This document shows, one piece after another, positions 8,566 to 16,745 of a DNA stretch of 43,721 nt (the stretch's first letter is position 1; each line of letters begins with the position of its first letter). This stretch comes from Stenoxybacter acetivorans DSM 19021 (GTDB lineage Bacteria > Pseudomonadota > Gammaproteobacteria > Burkholderiales > Neisseriaceae): NCBI RefSeq assembly GCF_000745895.1, contig NZ_JQKE01000018.1, positions 1-43,721 of the forward strand, written 5' to 3'. The notes beneath the pieces were generated by a model that was not told where the DNA came from, searched no databases, and worked only from the letters and a program-made list of their open reading frames with translations. The translations under genes and the position numbers were made by a program.

Positions 8566-9267
8566 TTACCCACCTTCGAATTTATACCCAAGGCCATGAA
8601 CCGTCAGGACATAATCTGGATTTTTGGAATCGTCCTCAATTTTCTGCCGCAGGTTTTTAACATGATTGTCAATGGCACGGTCATAACCTTCAAATTCATC
8701 GCCCAGCGCGATCTTGATAAGTTCCGCGCGGGTGAAAACCTTTTGAGGATATTTAATCAGTGCCGAAAAAATTTTCAGCTCAGAGGGTGTAAGCAAAACC
8801 TCCAGTCCGCGCTTTTTGATGATGTTTTTCTCAAAGTCCACAACAAGGTCGCCGCTGCGGAAGCTGTTTTTTGTTACAAGCGGAACAAGGTCATCGGAAG
8901 CCCGGCGCAGGGTTACATCTACGCGCGCACCGAGTTCTTTCAGGCTGAACGGCTTTCGGATATAGTCATCTGCGCCCAATCCCAATCCTTTGAGCAGACT
9001 TTCTTCCTCGATTTTAGCGGTAAGCATAATAACGGGAACCCGCGACTGCTTGCGGATTTTCGCACAGACTTCCTCGCCGGAGATGTCGGGGAGCATCAAA
9101 TCCAAAAGAACAAGAGCGATGTTCTCACAGTCAAAAATCTCCAACGCTGTCTTTCCGTTTGGCGCGGAAAACACCGTAAATCCACGGCTCTCCATGTAAG
9201 AAGTCACTACTTCCAGTATCTTTGGTTCATCATCCACCGCGAGGATATTTTTTGGCTTTATTGGCAT
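8566..9267 (-). CDS. OmpR/PhoB-type response regulator of the copper island
   Basis: A 233-residue DNA-binding response regulator. The receiver domain has D12/D13, the phospho-acceptor D56 in LLDLMLP, the Thr of MLTAK and the Lys of YIRKPF. The C-terminal winged helix spans about 135-230 (LTPSELKIFSALIKY to VHGLGYKF). A strong AGGAGGTG lies just before the ATG at 9267, typical of Bacillota and unlike the weak sites of the host genes. It is followed at once by the histidine kinase. By context it probably controls the copper genes in this block, perhaps through the paired element at 9849-9886 and 15901-15938. Confidence 0.92.
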   Translation of the reverse strand: MPIKPKNILAVDDEPKILEVVTSYMESRGFTVFSAPNGKTALEIFDCENIALVLLDLMLPDISGEEVCAKIRKQSRVPVIMLTAKIEEESLLKGLGLGADDYIRKPFSLKELGARVDVTLRRASDDLVPLVTKNSFRSGDLVVDFEKNIIKKRGLEVLLTPSELKIFSALIKYPQKVFTRAELIKIALGDEFEGYDRAIDNHVKNLRQKIEDDSKNPDYVLTVHGLGYKFEGG

Positions 9268-9302
9268 GCTTAAAACACCTCCTGATTTTTGCCGTGTACT
9301 TG

Positions 9303-9486
9303 TCAGGCAATAATCCTACATCCTGCACTGTTAACGGCGGTTATAATTTGTACCGCGTCGGAATCGTACTCAGTAATTACTTCGCGTTTGCATTTGTTTG
9401 CTTGACTTTTTTGATGCAAAGCAGTTTACGCACGCATTTTGAATTGCGATTTCACAACGGCCGCAGTGCATACCCTCAACCCTCAA
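9303..9486 (-). pseudogene. Frameshifted HMA-domain copper chaperone gene
   Basis: From a TTG at 9486, with AGAGGG ten bases upstream, the frame reads RVEGMHCGRCEIAIQNA, the start of a heavy-metal-associated domain with its CxxC. After that the fold continues only by changing frame. One alternative frame gives RKLLCIKKVK and the third gives EVITEYDSDAVQIITAV then NSAGCRIIA followed by TGA at 9303-9305. Two frameshifts are thus needed to recover a whole domain of about 60 residues. It lies between the intact chaperone gene and the response regulator. It could be a real mutation or a sequencing error. Confidence 0.65.
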
Positions 9487-9560
9487 TATAAGTTTTCCCT
9501 CTATAAACTTTTTTAACAGCACAAATAAGAAGCCACTGAAATTGCAGATACCCCATCGTG

Positions 9561-9767
9561 TCACGAAATGACCTCGTAGCCCTGTTCCTCAATCTCGTAT
9601 TTGATTTTGTCCACCGTGAGCGTGGGGTCATGTTCCACCATGACGGTCTTGGCGTTCAAGTCCACCGCCGCATCCGATACACCGTGAAGCGCACCCACCG
9701 CCTTTGTGATTGCCTTTACGCAATGCTCGCAGGACATTCCATCCACATTTATAATTGATCTCACCAT
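9561..9767 (-). CDS. copZ: Copper chaperone, HMA domain
   Basis: A single heavy-metal-associated domain of 68 residues with the metal site GMSCEHC near the N-terminus and the expected beta-alpha-beta pattern. CopZ-type proteins carry Cu+ in the cytoplasm and hand it to the HMA domains of the CopA ATPase. GGAGG lies seven bases before the ATG. It is separated from the aldo/keto reductase upstream by about 140 bases that contain a candidate promoter/operator (9849-9886). It therefore probably starts its own transcript, which would continue into the broken HMA gene and the two-component pair. Confidence 0.88.
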   Translation of the reverse strand: MVRSIINVDGMSCEHCVKAITKAVGALHGVSDAAVDLNAKTVMVEHDPTLTVDKIKYEIEEQGYEVIS

Positions 9768-9848
9768 TTTGATACCTCCAGTTCTTTGTTTAGTGGCAGT
9801 CGGACTGCGGTTTCCGCATGTTATCTGTGGCCAGTGTAACGTGAAGAC

Positions 9849-9886
9849 GTATAGATTTCATTTGTGCGCGGGAGCTTTTTGAAAAA
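9849..9886 (-). promoter_or_regulatory. Candidate operator/promoter upstream of copZ
   Basis: Read on the plus strand, this stretch has GTATAGATTTCAT, then GTGCGC, then CTTTTTGAAAAAC. The region upstream of the SafE-cupredoxin gene (15901-15938) has GTATGGATTTTAT, then GTGCAC, then CTTTTCAAAAAA, in the same order, orientation and near-identical spacing. The shared pattern before two transcription units of one block suggests a common regulator site. Its binding protein is not known, and the local response regulator is the obvious candidate. Confidence 0.5.
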
Positions 9887-9906
9887 CTGATCTCTGTTTA
9901 ACGGCT

Positions 9907-10770
9907 TTAAGAGCAGCTGCCCCTTTCCTTTATCAAGCCCACAAACATCTCTACTGCTTCCGGCGTGTCGTGACGGAAGAACAGGCTATCACCCTTGTCA
10001 AGTTTTTCGATTTCCCGCATATCACCCTCAGACAGCGTAAAATCGAACACATCGAAGTTCTCTGCCATGCGCTCTTTACGTACTGACTTCGGAATGACAA
10101 CAACGCCGCTCTGGATTAGAAAACGCAGCGCCGCTTGCCCAACGGTTTTTCCATACTTCGCGCCGATTTCACCAAGCACGGAATTGGTAAAGAAGTCATT
10201 TTTCCCTTCGGCAAACGGCGCCCACGCTTCAGCCTGTACGCCATACCTCAACAGGACTTCCCGCGCAAACTTCTGCTGCTGAAAGACGTGCGTCTCAATC
10301 TGATTGACCTGCGGCTTTATTTCGCTAAACGAAGCTATGTCGGCGAGCCTGTCAGGATAGAAATTGCTCACGCCGATTGCGCGGATTTTCCCTGCTTTAT
10401 AGGCTTCCTCCAAAGCGCGATATGCTCCGTAAACATCGCTGAACGGTTGATGAAGCAGGAAAAGGTCAACATAATCCGTTTGTAATTTGGAGAGCGAATT
10501 GTCGATTGCTTTTTTAGCCTTCTCATAGCCATAGTTGGAAATCCACATCTTTGTCGTGATGAAGAGTTCACCCCTTGCTACGCCGCATTTGGCTATTGCG
10601 TTTCCGACCGCCGCTTCGTTCATGTAGCTCTGCGCCGTGTCAATCGAGCGATAGCCAACGTCAATTGCGTCAAGGACGCACCGCTCGCACTCAGACAAAT
10701 CAGGGACTTGAAACACGCCATATCCAAGAACCGGCATTTTGACCCCGTTGTTAAGCGTTACATATTCCAT
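9907..10770 (-). CDS. Aldo/keto reductase
   Basis: A 287-residue NADP-dependent oxidoreductase of the aldo/keto reductase superfamily. The catalytic tetrad is visible: D44 and Y49 (DTAQSY), K74 (TTKMW) and H107 (LLHQPF). The cofactor-binding end has VVIPKSVRKERM. Such enzymes reduce aldehydes and ketones, and the substrate here is unknown. GGAGGAT precedes the ATG, and the gene follows the lipoprotein gene by 15 bases in the same operon. Its place in a copper block suggests detoxifying metal-induced carbonyls or simple co-transfer (inference). Confidence 0.92.
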   Translation of the reverse strand: MEYVTLNNGVKMPVLGYGVFQVPDLSECERCVLDAIDVGYRSIDTAQSYMNEAAVGNAIAKCGVARGELFITTKMWISNYGYEKAKKAIDNSLSKLQTDYVDLFLLHQPFSDVYGAYRALEEAYKAGKIRAIGVSNFYPDRLADIASFSEIKPQVNQIETHVFQQQKFAREVLLRYGVQAEAWAPFAEGKNDFFTNSVLGEIGAKYGKTVGQAALRFLIQSGVVVIPKSVRKERMAENFDVFDFTLSEGDMREIEKLDKGDSLFFRHDTPEAVEMFVGLIKERGSCS

Positions 10771-10785
10771 TTTTTTTATCCTCCA

Positions 10786-11526
10786 TTATTTCAAGTTGAA
10801 CGGTTTGAGCAGTTTCCAAACCTGTTCTGTTTTGCCGTTTTCCTCGATTGGGACTTGCGCGTATGCCCATCCCTCAACTTTTTCAGGGTCAACGCCCGCC
10901 GCGATGAGCGGTTCGGGATTTAGCACGAACACGATGTCCTTGTCTTGGTCGGTATTGTCATATCCGTTGATTTTCATATCCTTTGCCCACTCAAACATGT
11001 TACCGTCGCCCAATTTCACGCCGTAGTGGTCGAGCGAGGCATGGTAATTGATGGAATCGCGGTATTTGGTGACAATTTGCTCATAGGCCGCAAGCGCGGT
11101 AGGCGAACCGCTGTAGGTTAATTTGTCGCTGCCCAGTTTCGTACCCACCATCAACATTTCACTCCCCATGCTACCCATCGTATCGTCCTTATAAAAGGCG
11201 TAATTATCCGGCAATTTGTCGGGGACAAGCCCCGCATCAATGAACGGCTGCGCGTCAAGTTCCAGCATAACATCGTGGAGAGGAGCTTTGCTGTAATCTT
11301 CGCTCCAAATAAAGCGTACCGAATCGTCCGGCGCAGAGAGTGACCAACCGACATTCAGTTCATCGGTCTTCACCTGATCGGGTATGGTTTTCAGCACTTC
11401 GTCAAAGGAAGTAACAGATTGCCGGCCAACTACGTCCAGCGAGCTGGGTCCTGAGCAAGCGGTAAGCGTAAACATTAACGCCAGACTGGCGGCAACAGCT
11501 GCAATAAATTTGGTGCGTTTCTTCAT
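10786..11526 (-). CDS. Secreted lipoprotein of unknown function
   Basis: A 246-residue protein with a basic, hydrophobic signal peptide ending in the lipobox LTAC (residues 21-24), so C24 should be lipidated and the protein anchored on the outer side of the cytoplasmic membrane. The body has a Met-rich stretch near the middle (DTMGSMGSEMLM), which could coordinate copper, and an acidic, aromatic-rich C-terminal half. I do not recognise the family. AAAGGATAGG inside the end of copA precedes the ATG, and the start is two bases after the copA stop, so translation is coupled to the ATPase. That linkage is the best clue to a copper-related role. Confidence 0.85.
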   Translation of the reverse strand: MKKRTKFIAAVAASLALMFTLTACSGPSSLDVVGRQSVTSFDEVLKTIPDQVKTDELNVGWSLSAPDDSVRFIWSEDYSKAPLHDVMLELDAQPFIDAGLVPDKLPDNYAFYKDDTMGSMGSEMLMVGTKLGSDKLTYSGSPTALAAYEQIVTKYRDSINYHASLDHYGVKLGDGNMFEWAKDMKINGYDNTDQDKDIVFVLNPEPLIAAGVDPEKVEGWAYAQVPIEENGKTEQVWKLLKPFNLK

Positions 11527-11528
11527 AG

Positions 11529-14021
11529 TTATGTACCTATCCTTTCTTGGCTTGTCGCCTTAAATCTTTTCAAACGCAAAGCGTTTGTTAATACGGAAAC
11601 CGAACTTAAACTCATGGCCGCCGCCGCAAAGATTGGGTTGAGAAGCGGTCCGCCGAACAGGTACAGGACACCCGCCGCAATGGGAATGCCCACCACGTTG
11701 TAACCAAACGCCCAAAACAGATTCTGCTTGATGTTACGGATGGTGCGCTTGCTCAGATTGATGGCTGTCGGCACGTCGGTCAGTTGGCTTCTCATCAACA
11801 CGATGTCGGCACTTTCCATTGCCACGTCTGTGCCGGAACCGATGGCAATTCCAATGTCGGCCTGTGCCAGCGCGGGCGCGTCGTTGATGCCGTCGCCTAC
11901 CATCGCCACCTTGCGCCCCTCGGCTTGGAGCTTTTTGATTTCGTTGGATTTGTCCTGTGGGAGCACCTCGGCAAGTACACGGTCAATACCCACTTGCTTT
12001 GCGATGGCGTCCGCCGTTCTGCGATTGTCGCCCGTAATCATAACGACTTCGATGCCCATCTTGTGCAGGCTTTCTATGGCTGATTTACTGGATGGCTTCA
12101 CCACATCGGCCACGGCCACAATACCCGCAAGCCGTCCGTCAATGGCGATGTACATAGGCGTTTTGCCCTCGCTTGCCAATGTGTCGGAATCTGTTTCCAA
12201 TTCCGTCAAGGAGATATTCCGCTCGTCCATCAGTTTGCGGTTTCCGGCTAAAACGCTCTGACCGCCTATTTGCGCCTCAATACCACGCCCCGTAATGGAA
12301 TTGAAATCATCAACCTTCAATAACCCCAAACCTTTATCCTGTGCGCCCGCCACAATCGCTTGACCCAGCGGGTGTTCCGAGCCTTTTTCCGCTGATGCCG
12401 TAATTTGCAGGAGATGATCGGGCAGTACGCCTTCGGTTGTCAGTACGTCCGTAACCGTGGGTTTCCCCTCGGTAATCGTGCCGGTCTTGTCAAATACGAT
12501 GGTGTTGATTTTATGTGCGGTTTCAAGTGCTTCGCCGCCCTTGATAAGGATTCCGTTCTCTGCGCCTTTTCCTGTTCCCACCATAATGGCGGTTGGCGTC
12601 GCCAATCCCAGCGCACAAGGACATGCAATTACGAGGACTGCGATGAAGATAGTTAGTGCGAACTCCAGATTGCCGCCGCTGCCGAAAAACCACGCGATTC
12701 CGGACAGCAACGCAATGACGCACACGATAGGCACGAAATAACCCGAAACGATGTCGGCCATCTGCGCGATGGGGGCTTTGCTGCCCTGCGCGTCCTCAAC
12801 CAGTTTGATAATCTGCGCCAGCGCCGTATCGCTGCCGATTTTTTCGGCACGAAACTGCACCGTGCCGGTCGTGTTCAGCGAAGCAGTGTATACCGCGTCC
12901 CCTGCTTTTTTATCCACCGGCATACTCTCGCCGGTCAGCATTGATTCGTCAATGGAAGTGTGACCGTCCGTCACCGTGCCGTCTACTGGGATTTTCGCGC
13001 CGGGCTTGACGATGATAATGTCGCCGATTTCCACCTCGTCAATGGGAATTTCCTTTTCCACACCGTCTTGAAGAATCAGCGCGGTCTTCGGCGCAAGTCC
13101 CATGAGTTTCTTAATAGCCTCGCTCGTTTTGCCTTTGGATACGGCCTCCAGCGTTTTGCCCAGCAAAATCAGAGTGATAATAACGCCCGCCGTTTCAAAG
13201 TACAGACTTTCCACCGCTCTGAAATTGCCCGTGGCTATTTGGAATGTATTGTAAACACTGTAAAGCACGGCGGCAGTTGTACCGATGGCAATCAGGGAAT
13301 CCATATTCGGGCTGCGATTCCAAAGTGCTTTGAATCCCACTGTATAAAACCTATACCCCACGCCAATGACCGGAAGAACCAATATGATTTGAAGCAAAGC
13401 GTAAATCAGGGAATAGTTCATAGGGTCAAGGCTTTTCGGATACGGCAGTACAATCCCGTATTTTGTTAACATCGGCACCATTGCGATGTAGAGCAGCGGG
13501 ATAGAGAATACGGCGGCCACAATGAACTTCGTCCATAAGATTTTTATTTCACGCTGTTTCCGCGCCCTGTCCTCATCACCTGCATCGGCTTTGGAAATCT
13601 CCAACGCCTTGTAACCGGCTTTCTCAACGGCTTCCTTGATAACCGACGCACGAACCTTCTGCGGTTCGTAGGCGATGGTCGCTTTCTCGGTGGCGAAATT
13701 GACTGATACGCTCGTCACACCATCTAATTTCTTAATGGCTTTCTCAACCCTTTGAGCGCAAGCCACGCAAGTCATACCGCCAATCGGGATGGTGATGTTC
13801 GTGCTGTCGGTTTTTTCGATTACCTCATAACCGATTTTGTGTACGGCCTCTTTGATTGCAGGAAGCCCAAGCACCGCCCCGTCGAATTCCACAAATAACT
13901 TCTCGCTGGCGAGATTGACACTGGCTTTCCCGATGCCGGATAGCTTTCGCATCGCCCGTTCTATCCTTTGAGCACAGGCCGCACAGGTCATGCCCCTAAT
14001 ATTCAATACCTGACTTTCCAT
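11529..14021 (-). CDS. copA: Cu+-exporting P-type ATPase
   Basis: An 830-residue P1B ATPase that pumps Cu+ out of the cytoplasm. Two N-terminal HMA domains carry GMTCAAC (10-16) and GMTCVAC (82-88). The membrane metal site CPC is at 467-469. The phosphorylated aspartate is D511 in DKTGT, with TGES at 363-366, SEHP at 548-551 and GDGIND at 709-714. The YN pair at 774-775 and the MSLSS segment from 803 are the membrane signatures of the Cu+ (P1B-1) subgroup. GAGGTGATC lies before the ATG. The lipoprotein gene follows after two bases. Confidence 0.97.
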   Translation of the reverse strand: MESQVLNIRGMTCAACAQRIERAMRKLSGIGKASVNLASEKLFVEFDGAVLGLPAIKEAVHKIGYEVIEKTDSTNITIPIGGMTCVACAQRVEKAIKKLDGVTSVSVNFATEKATIAYEPQKVRASVIKEAVEKAGYKALEISKADAGDEDRARKQREIKILWTKFIVAAVFSIPLLYIAMVPMLTKYGIVLPYPKSLDPMNYSLIYALLQIILVLPVIGVGYRFYTVGFKALWNRSPNMDSLIAIGTTAAVLYSVYNTFQIATGNFRAVESLYFETAGVIITLILLGKTLEAVSKGKTSEAIKKLMGLAPKTALILQDGVEKEIPIDEVEIGDIIIVKPGAKIPVDGTVTDGHTSIDESMLTGESMPVDKKAGDAVYTASLNTTGTVQFRAEKIGSDTALAQIIKLVEDAQGSKAPIAQMADIVSGYFVPIVCVIALLSGIAWFFGSGGNLEFALTIFIAVLVIACPCALGLATPTAIMVGTGKGAENGILIKGGEALETAHKINTIVFDKTGTITEGKPTVTDVLTTEGVLPDHLLQITASAEKGSEHPLGQAIVAGAQDKGLGLLKVDDFNSITGRGIEAQIGGQSVLAGNRKLMDERNISLTELETDSDTLASEGKTPMYIAIDGRLAGIVAVADVVKPSSKSAIESLHKMGIEVVMITGDNRRTADAIAKQVGIDRVLAEVLPQDKSNEIKKLQAEGRKVAMVGDGINDAPALAQADIGIAIGSGTDVAMESADIVLMRSQLTDVPTAINLSKRTIRNIKQNLFWAFGYNVVGIPIAAGVLYLFGGPLLNPIFAAAAMSLSSVSVLTNALRLKRFKATSQERIGT

Positions 14022-14164
14022 TTTTAGATCACCTCAATGTTATTTTTTAATGGTTTCCATCTATCATACTTAGGTCACGGTTTTGTTTTCAGGGAAAGCT
14101 GGAACCGGGTTCATGCTTGTACTGCGACTATCGCGGAACTGTAACCGGTATCAATGCTTATGCG

Positions 14165-14293
14165 CTAAATGTTGTACTCTTCACCGTCTCCTACATCAAT
14201 TGTTCTGAGCTCTGCCACACTGATGTTATCTGTCTGGATTACTACACTTGACGGAATAGGATTATCCGAGGCATCAACACTAAACGGCGCGTT
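14165..14293 (-). pseudogene. Coding-like remnant between the SafE gene and copA
   Basis: The 277 bases between the two copper genes contain one stretch with coding character. An open frame of 42 residues beginning NAPFSVDASDNPIPSS ends with TAG at 14165. A stop lies immediately upstream in the same frame, and there is no start codon with a ribosome binding site. It could be the 3' end of a deleted gene of the donor operon, or a frameshifted extension of the preceding protein. I cannot assign it. Confidence 0.3.
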
Positions 14294-14298
14294 CTATT

Positions 14299-15849
14299 TT
14301 ATCTGCTATCTGCTGCTGCGGAACCGTCATCAATCACCGCGCCGGCTTCCACTATTTTGATAGAACCGCGGATCATACCCATCCAGCAATTGTACTGAAC
14401 GGTGCCAGCTTTACCAGGCATGAACTCAATCACGTTCTCACCTGTCTTGAGGGAATATTCAATGCCATAATCGTTAATGAGCATTTTGTTGTTGCAGCCG
14501 TTGACGCTACCCTTTGGCGCGTCAATAACCCATTTCACCGGTGTTCCGGCTTGAACAATTATGTCTGGGTATTTGCCGGAAGAAAGTGTGCTGTTTATAA
14601 CCTGCTTGCCGTCCAAGACCTGGATACCATCGTTAGCTGCGGAAGGGCTTCCTTTATCCCCATCCAAAGAGGCATTTAACCCATTCCATGATACCAATAG
14701 TACAACTGTGATGCCCAATGCGGCGACTACCGAGATTGTTTTATGCGTTGGCTGTTGGAACGGGAGGCACGAAACAACGCCTGCTGCACACAGCGCGAGT
14801 ATAATTAGCAAGAGTATATCCGGCGGCAGGAATCCCGACAGGCTTCCGCCCTGTGAGAGCATTGCCAGACCAAGTACCACAACCAGCACCGCTCCAACAG
14901 TCATCACCTTTTGTGTGAACCTTTTTCCAAGTGCCGAAACGACTGACCCAAGCCCCAGCATAAGCGGAACGGTTCCCAAACTGAACAGGAACATAGAGAG
15001 CGCGCCCGCAATCGGATTTCCAGACCCCAGTGCTACAATCTGCATAGATTGCAGAGGTCCGCAGGGCATAAGACCGTTGAAGAGACCGACAATTAACGGG
15101 CTTTTGCTTTTGACCTTTTCCGCTCCGATTTTACGGGCAAAGATTTTCGGCATCCTCGGATTCAGTTTACGAAGCCACGGGAACAGCCCCAGCATATTGA
15201 TTCCCATAATGACCATAAACACACCCGCAATCAATTTAAGTATGCCTTGTGTCATTACTGGCAGCCCAACCTCCGAACCGCTGCTGAACAGCAAACCGAC
15301 AAACCCCAATAGGAAACCAATAACGGTGTAGGAAACCACCCGTCCAAGGTTATAAAGAAACGCGGGAACAAATGTGGACATACCGCTTCTCTTTGCTCCG
15401 CCCCGTGGAATACACTGCGAAAGGTTAATGCCGCCGCACATTGCCACACAATGAATGGAAGTGATGAGGCCAATCACAAACAGCATTCCGTACCCCATTT
15501 TTGTGTCTGCCAACTGGTTTGGAACGAGCAGGTTCAGTATCCCGAATTGCTGCAAAAACATGTACAGAGAAACAACAATCACCAAAGTACCAACAACATG
15601 ACTGATGTTCGACTCCTGAAGCCCGTTGCCATGAAGCACGTGATAGTCCAACTTTTCAATAACCGCTTCAATCTCCCGCATTGTGATAATGTTGGCATCG
15701 TAGGCAATGGTAGCGGTTCCGGCACCATAGCTTACGTCAGCGGATTTGACGCCAGCCGTGTTCCGCAGCTTCCTTTCAATTTTATTCTGGCAACTTATGC
15801 ACGTCATGCCACCGATGCGCAGCCTCTTTGTTTTTAATTCTGACTCCAT
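14299..15849 (-). CDS. HMA-SafE/TauE-cupredoxin fusion membrane protein
   Basis: A 516-residue protein in three parts. Residues 8-70 form an HMA domain with GGMTCISC. Residues 85-395 form a multi-spanning core of the SafE/TauE-like (UreH-type) family with HCVAMCGG (133-140) and MPCGP (261-265), whose Cys residues could pass metal through the membrane. Residues 410-500 form a cupredoxin-like domain placed outside, with C488, M490 and M492 in YNCWMGM as likely copper ligands. I use the ATG at 15849. A GTG at 15864 overlaps the AAAGGTG binding site. It is the first gene of the copper block and probably exports or sequesters copper (inference). Confidence 0.85.
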   Translation of the reverse strand: MESELKTKRLRIGGMTCISCQNKIERKLRNTAGVKSADVSYGAGTATIAYDANIITMREIEAVIEKLDYHVLHGNGLQESNISHVVGTLVIVVSLYMFLQQFGILNLLVPNQLADTKMGYGMLFVIGLITSIHCVAMCGGINLSQCIPRGGAKRSGMSTFVPAFLYNLGRVVSYTVIGFLLGFVGLLFSSGSEVGLPVMTQGILKLIAGVFMVIMGINMLGLFPWLRKLNPRMPKIFARKIGAEKVKSKSPLIVGLFNGLMPCGPLQSMQIVALGSGNPIAGALSMFLFSLGTVPLMLGLGSVVSALGKRFTQKVMTVGAVLVVVLGLAMLSQGGSLSGFLPPDILLLIILALCAAGVVSCLPFQQPTHKTISVVAALGITVVLLVSWNGLNASLDGDKGSPSAANDGIQVLDGKQVINSTLSSGKYPDIIVQAGTPVKWVIDAPKGSVNGCNNKMLINDYGIEYSLKTGENVIEFMPGKAGTVQYNCWMGMIRGSIKIVEAGAVIDDGSAAADSR

Positions 15850-15900
15850 AACAACAGTAGACACCTTTTTTTGATTTGGTGGTCAGCATAACTTGCAAAT

Positions 15901-15938
15901 GTATGGATTTTATATGGGTGCACAATCTTTTCAAAAAA
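15901..15938 (-). promoter_or_regulatory. Candidate operator/promoter upstream of the SafE-cupredoxin gene
   Basis: This is the second copy of the element described upstream of copZ: on the plus strand GTATGGATTTTAT, GTGCAC, CTTTTCAAAAAA. It begins 52 bases before the gene's ATG. On the transcribed strand it contains TATAAA, which could serve as a -10 box, with a T-rich -35 region. The block's main transcript probably starts here. Confidence 0.5.
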
Positions 15939-16031
15939 TTATTGCTCCGCCACCTCACCGCATAATTCAGAGATGAAATTGTGCTTCCTGTCCTGTCGTA
16001 TTTAGAGTCTGCGGAAATTTATCCATACAAT

Positions 16032-16560
16032 TCATAATAAACAAATGGATAGATTAAAACCGACCAATACTTGGCGTAATTTACCCAAATCGTTTGGTAA
16101 ATGGAATACCGTTTACAAACGATATAAAACAATTGGTTAAAAAAGTATCTTTAATATAGTGTGTAAATCGGTTTGCGTATCGCTTCAGGATAACGGAAAT
16201 ACGCCGACAAAAACGACCATTTGTTGCGCCAATTTGATTTTGCAGTGGACGGCGTCCAACCAGACAAAGGGATAAACGGCATTCAATAGACGGCTGCCAT
16301 TTTTTCAATTCAGGCAACAAACGGTTGGTAATCGTACCATCTGAAACCGCCGGCCCGTAAATGTCAGCAATATGACTTTGAATATCACGATAGCTCATGC
16401 CCAAAGCAAACAGAGAAATGATTTTGTCATCGATTTCTTCGGAGAGTTTGGTCTGATTTTTTTTGACGATTTGCGGTTCGAAGCTGCCGTTGCGGTCTCG
16501 CGGTGTTTCCAATTCAAAACTGCCGGAATTTGCCTTAACCGTCTTTTTTGGAATAGTTTA
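16032..16560 (-). pseudogene. Decayed IS256-family transposase
   Basis: From about 16560 the minus strand reads PKKTVKANSGSFELETPRDR and continues through the typical IS256-family stretch (SEEIDDKIISLFALGMSYRD, LLPELKKWQ). It then goes out of frame. Later pieces, YPEAIRKPIYTL in one frame and GKLRQVLVGFNLSICLL in another ending at 16032, match the end of the same transposase family. The catalytic core between them is missing. The gene therefore has a large internal deletion plus frameshifts and lacks its 5' part. It lies between the copper block and htpG and may mark how the block arrived or was rearranged. Confidence 0.8.
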
Positions 16561-16661
16561 GGGGGAGGATTGACACAAATTCCGTTTTGCTTAATGTGTT
16601 CATGCCGTCTGCTTGCGGTAAACAGATCAATAAAGTCAATGATAAAAGCCAGTTTTCTGCG

Positions 16662-16690
16662 CTTGAAACCATCACCCTTTGCCCTTATCT
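16662..16690 (+). promoter_or_regulatory. Heat-shock (sigma-32-like) promoter of htpG
   Basis: CTTGAAA at 16662-16668 and CCCTTATCT at 16682-16690 are 13 bases apart. This is close to the RpoH consensus (CTTGAAA, 11-16 bases, CCCCATNT). The htpG ATG follows 55 bases later, a normal leader length. The assignment rests on consensus and on htpG being a known heat-shock gene. Confidence 0.6.
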
Positions 16691-16745
16691 GCGCATCAAT
16701 CGCTTTTTTATCACATTAAAACCAACAAGCAACTTGAGGAGCATC

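Noticed and set aside
8497-9273. A 258-codon open frame on the plus strand
   Set aside because: It lies opposite the response regulator and kinase genes, which have full domain motifs and strong ribosome binding sites.
9796-9808. GCAGTC-G-GACTGC hairpin as a terminator between the aldo/keto reductase and copZ
   Set aside because: It is short, has no T-run on either strand and lies in the leader of copZ, so a terminator call is not supported.
12960-13469. A 169-codon plus-strand frame within copA
   Set aside because: It is antisense to the membrane and actuator part of an intact CopA.
14561-15331. A 256-codon open frame on the plus strand
   Set aside because: It is the antisense of the SafE-cupredoxin gene, and its Ser/Pro/Thr-rich product has no domain character.
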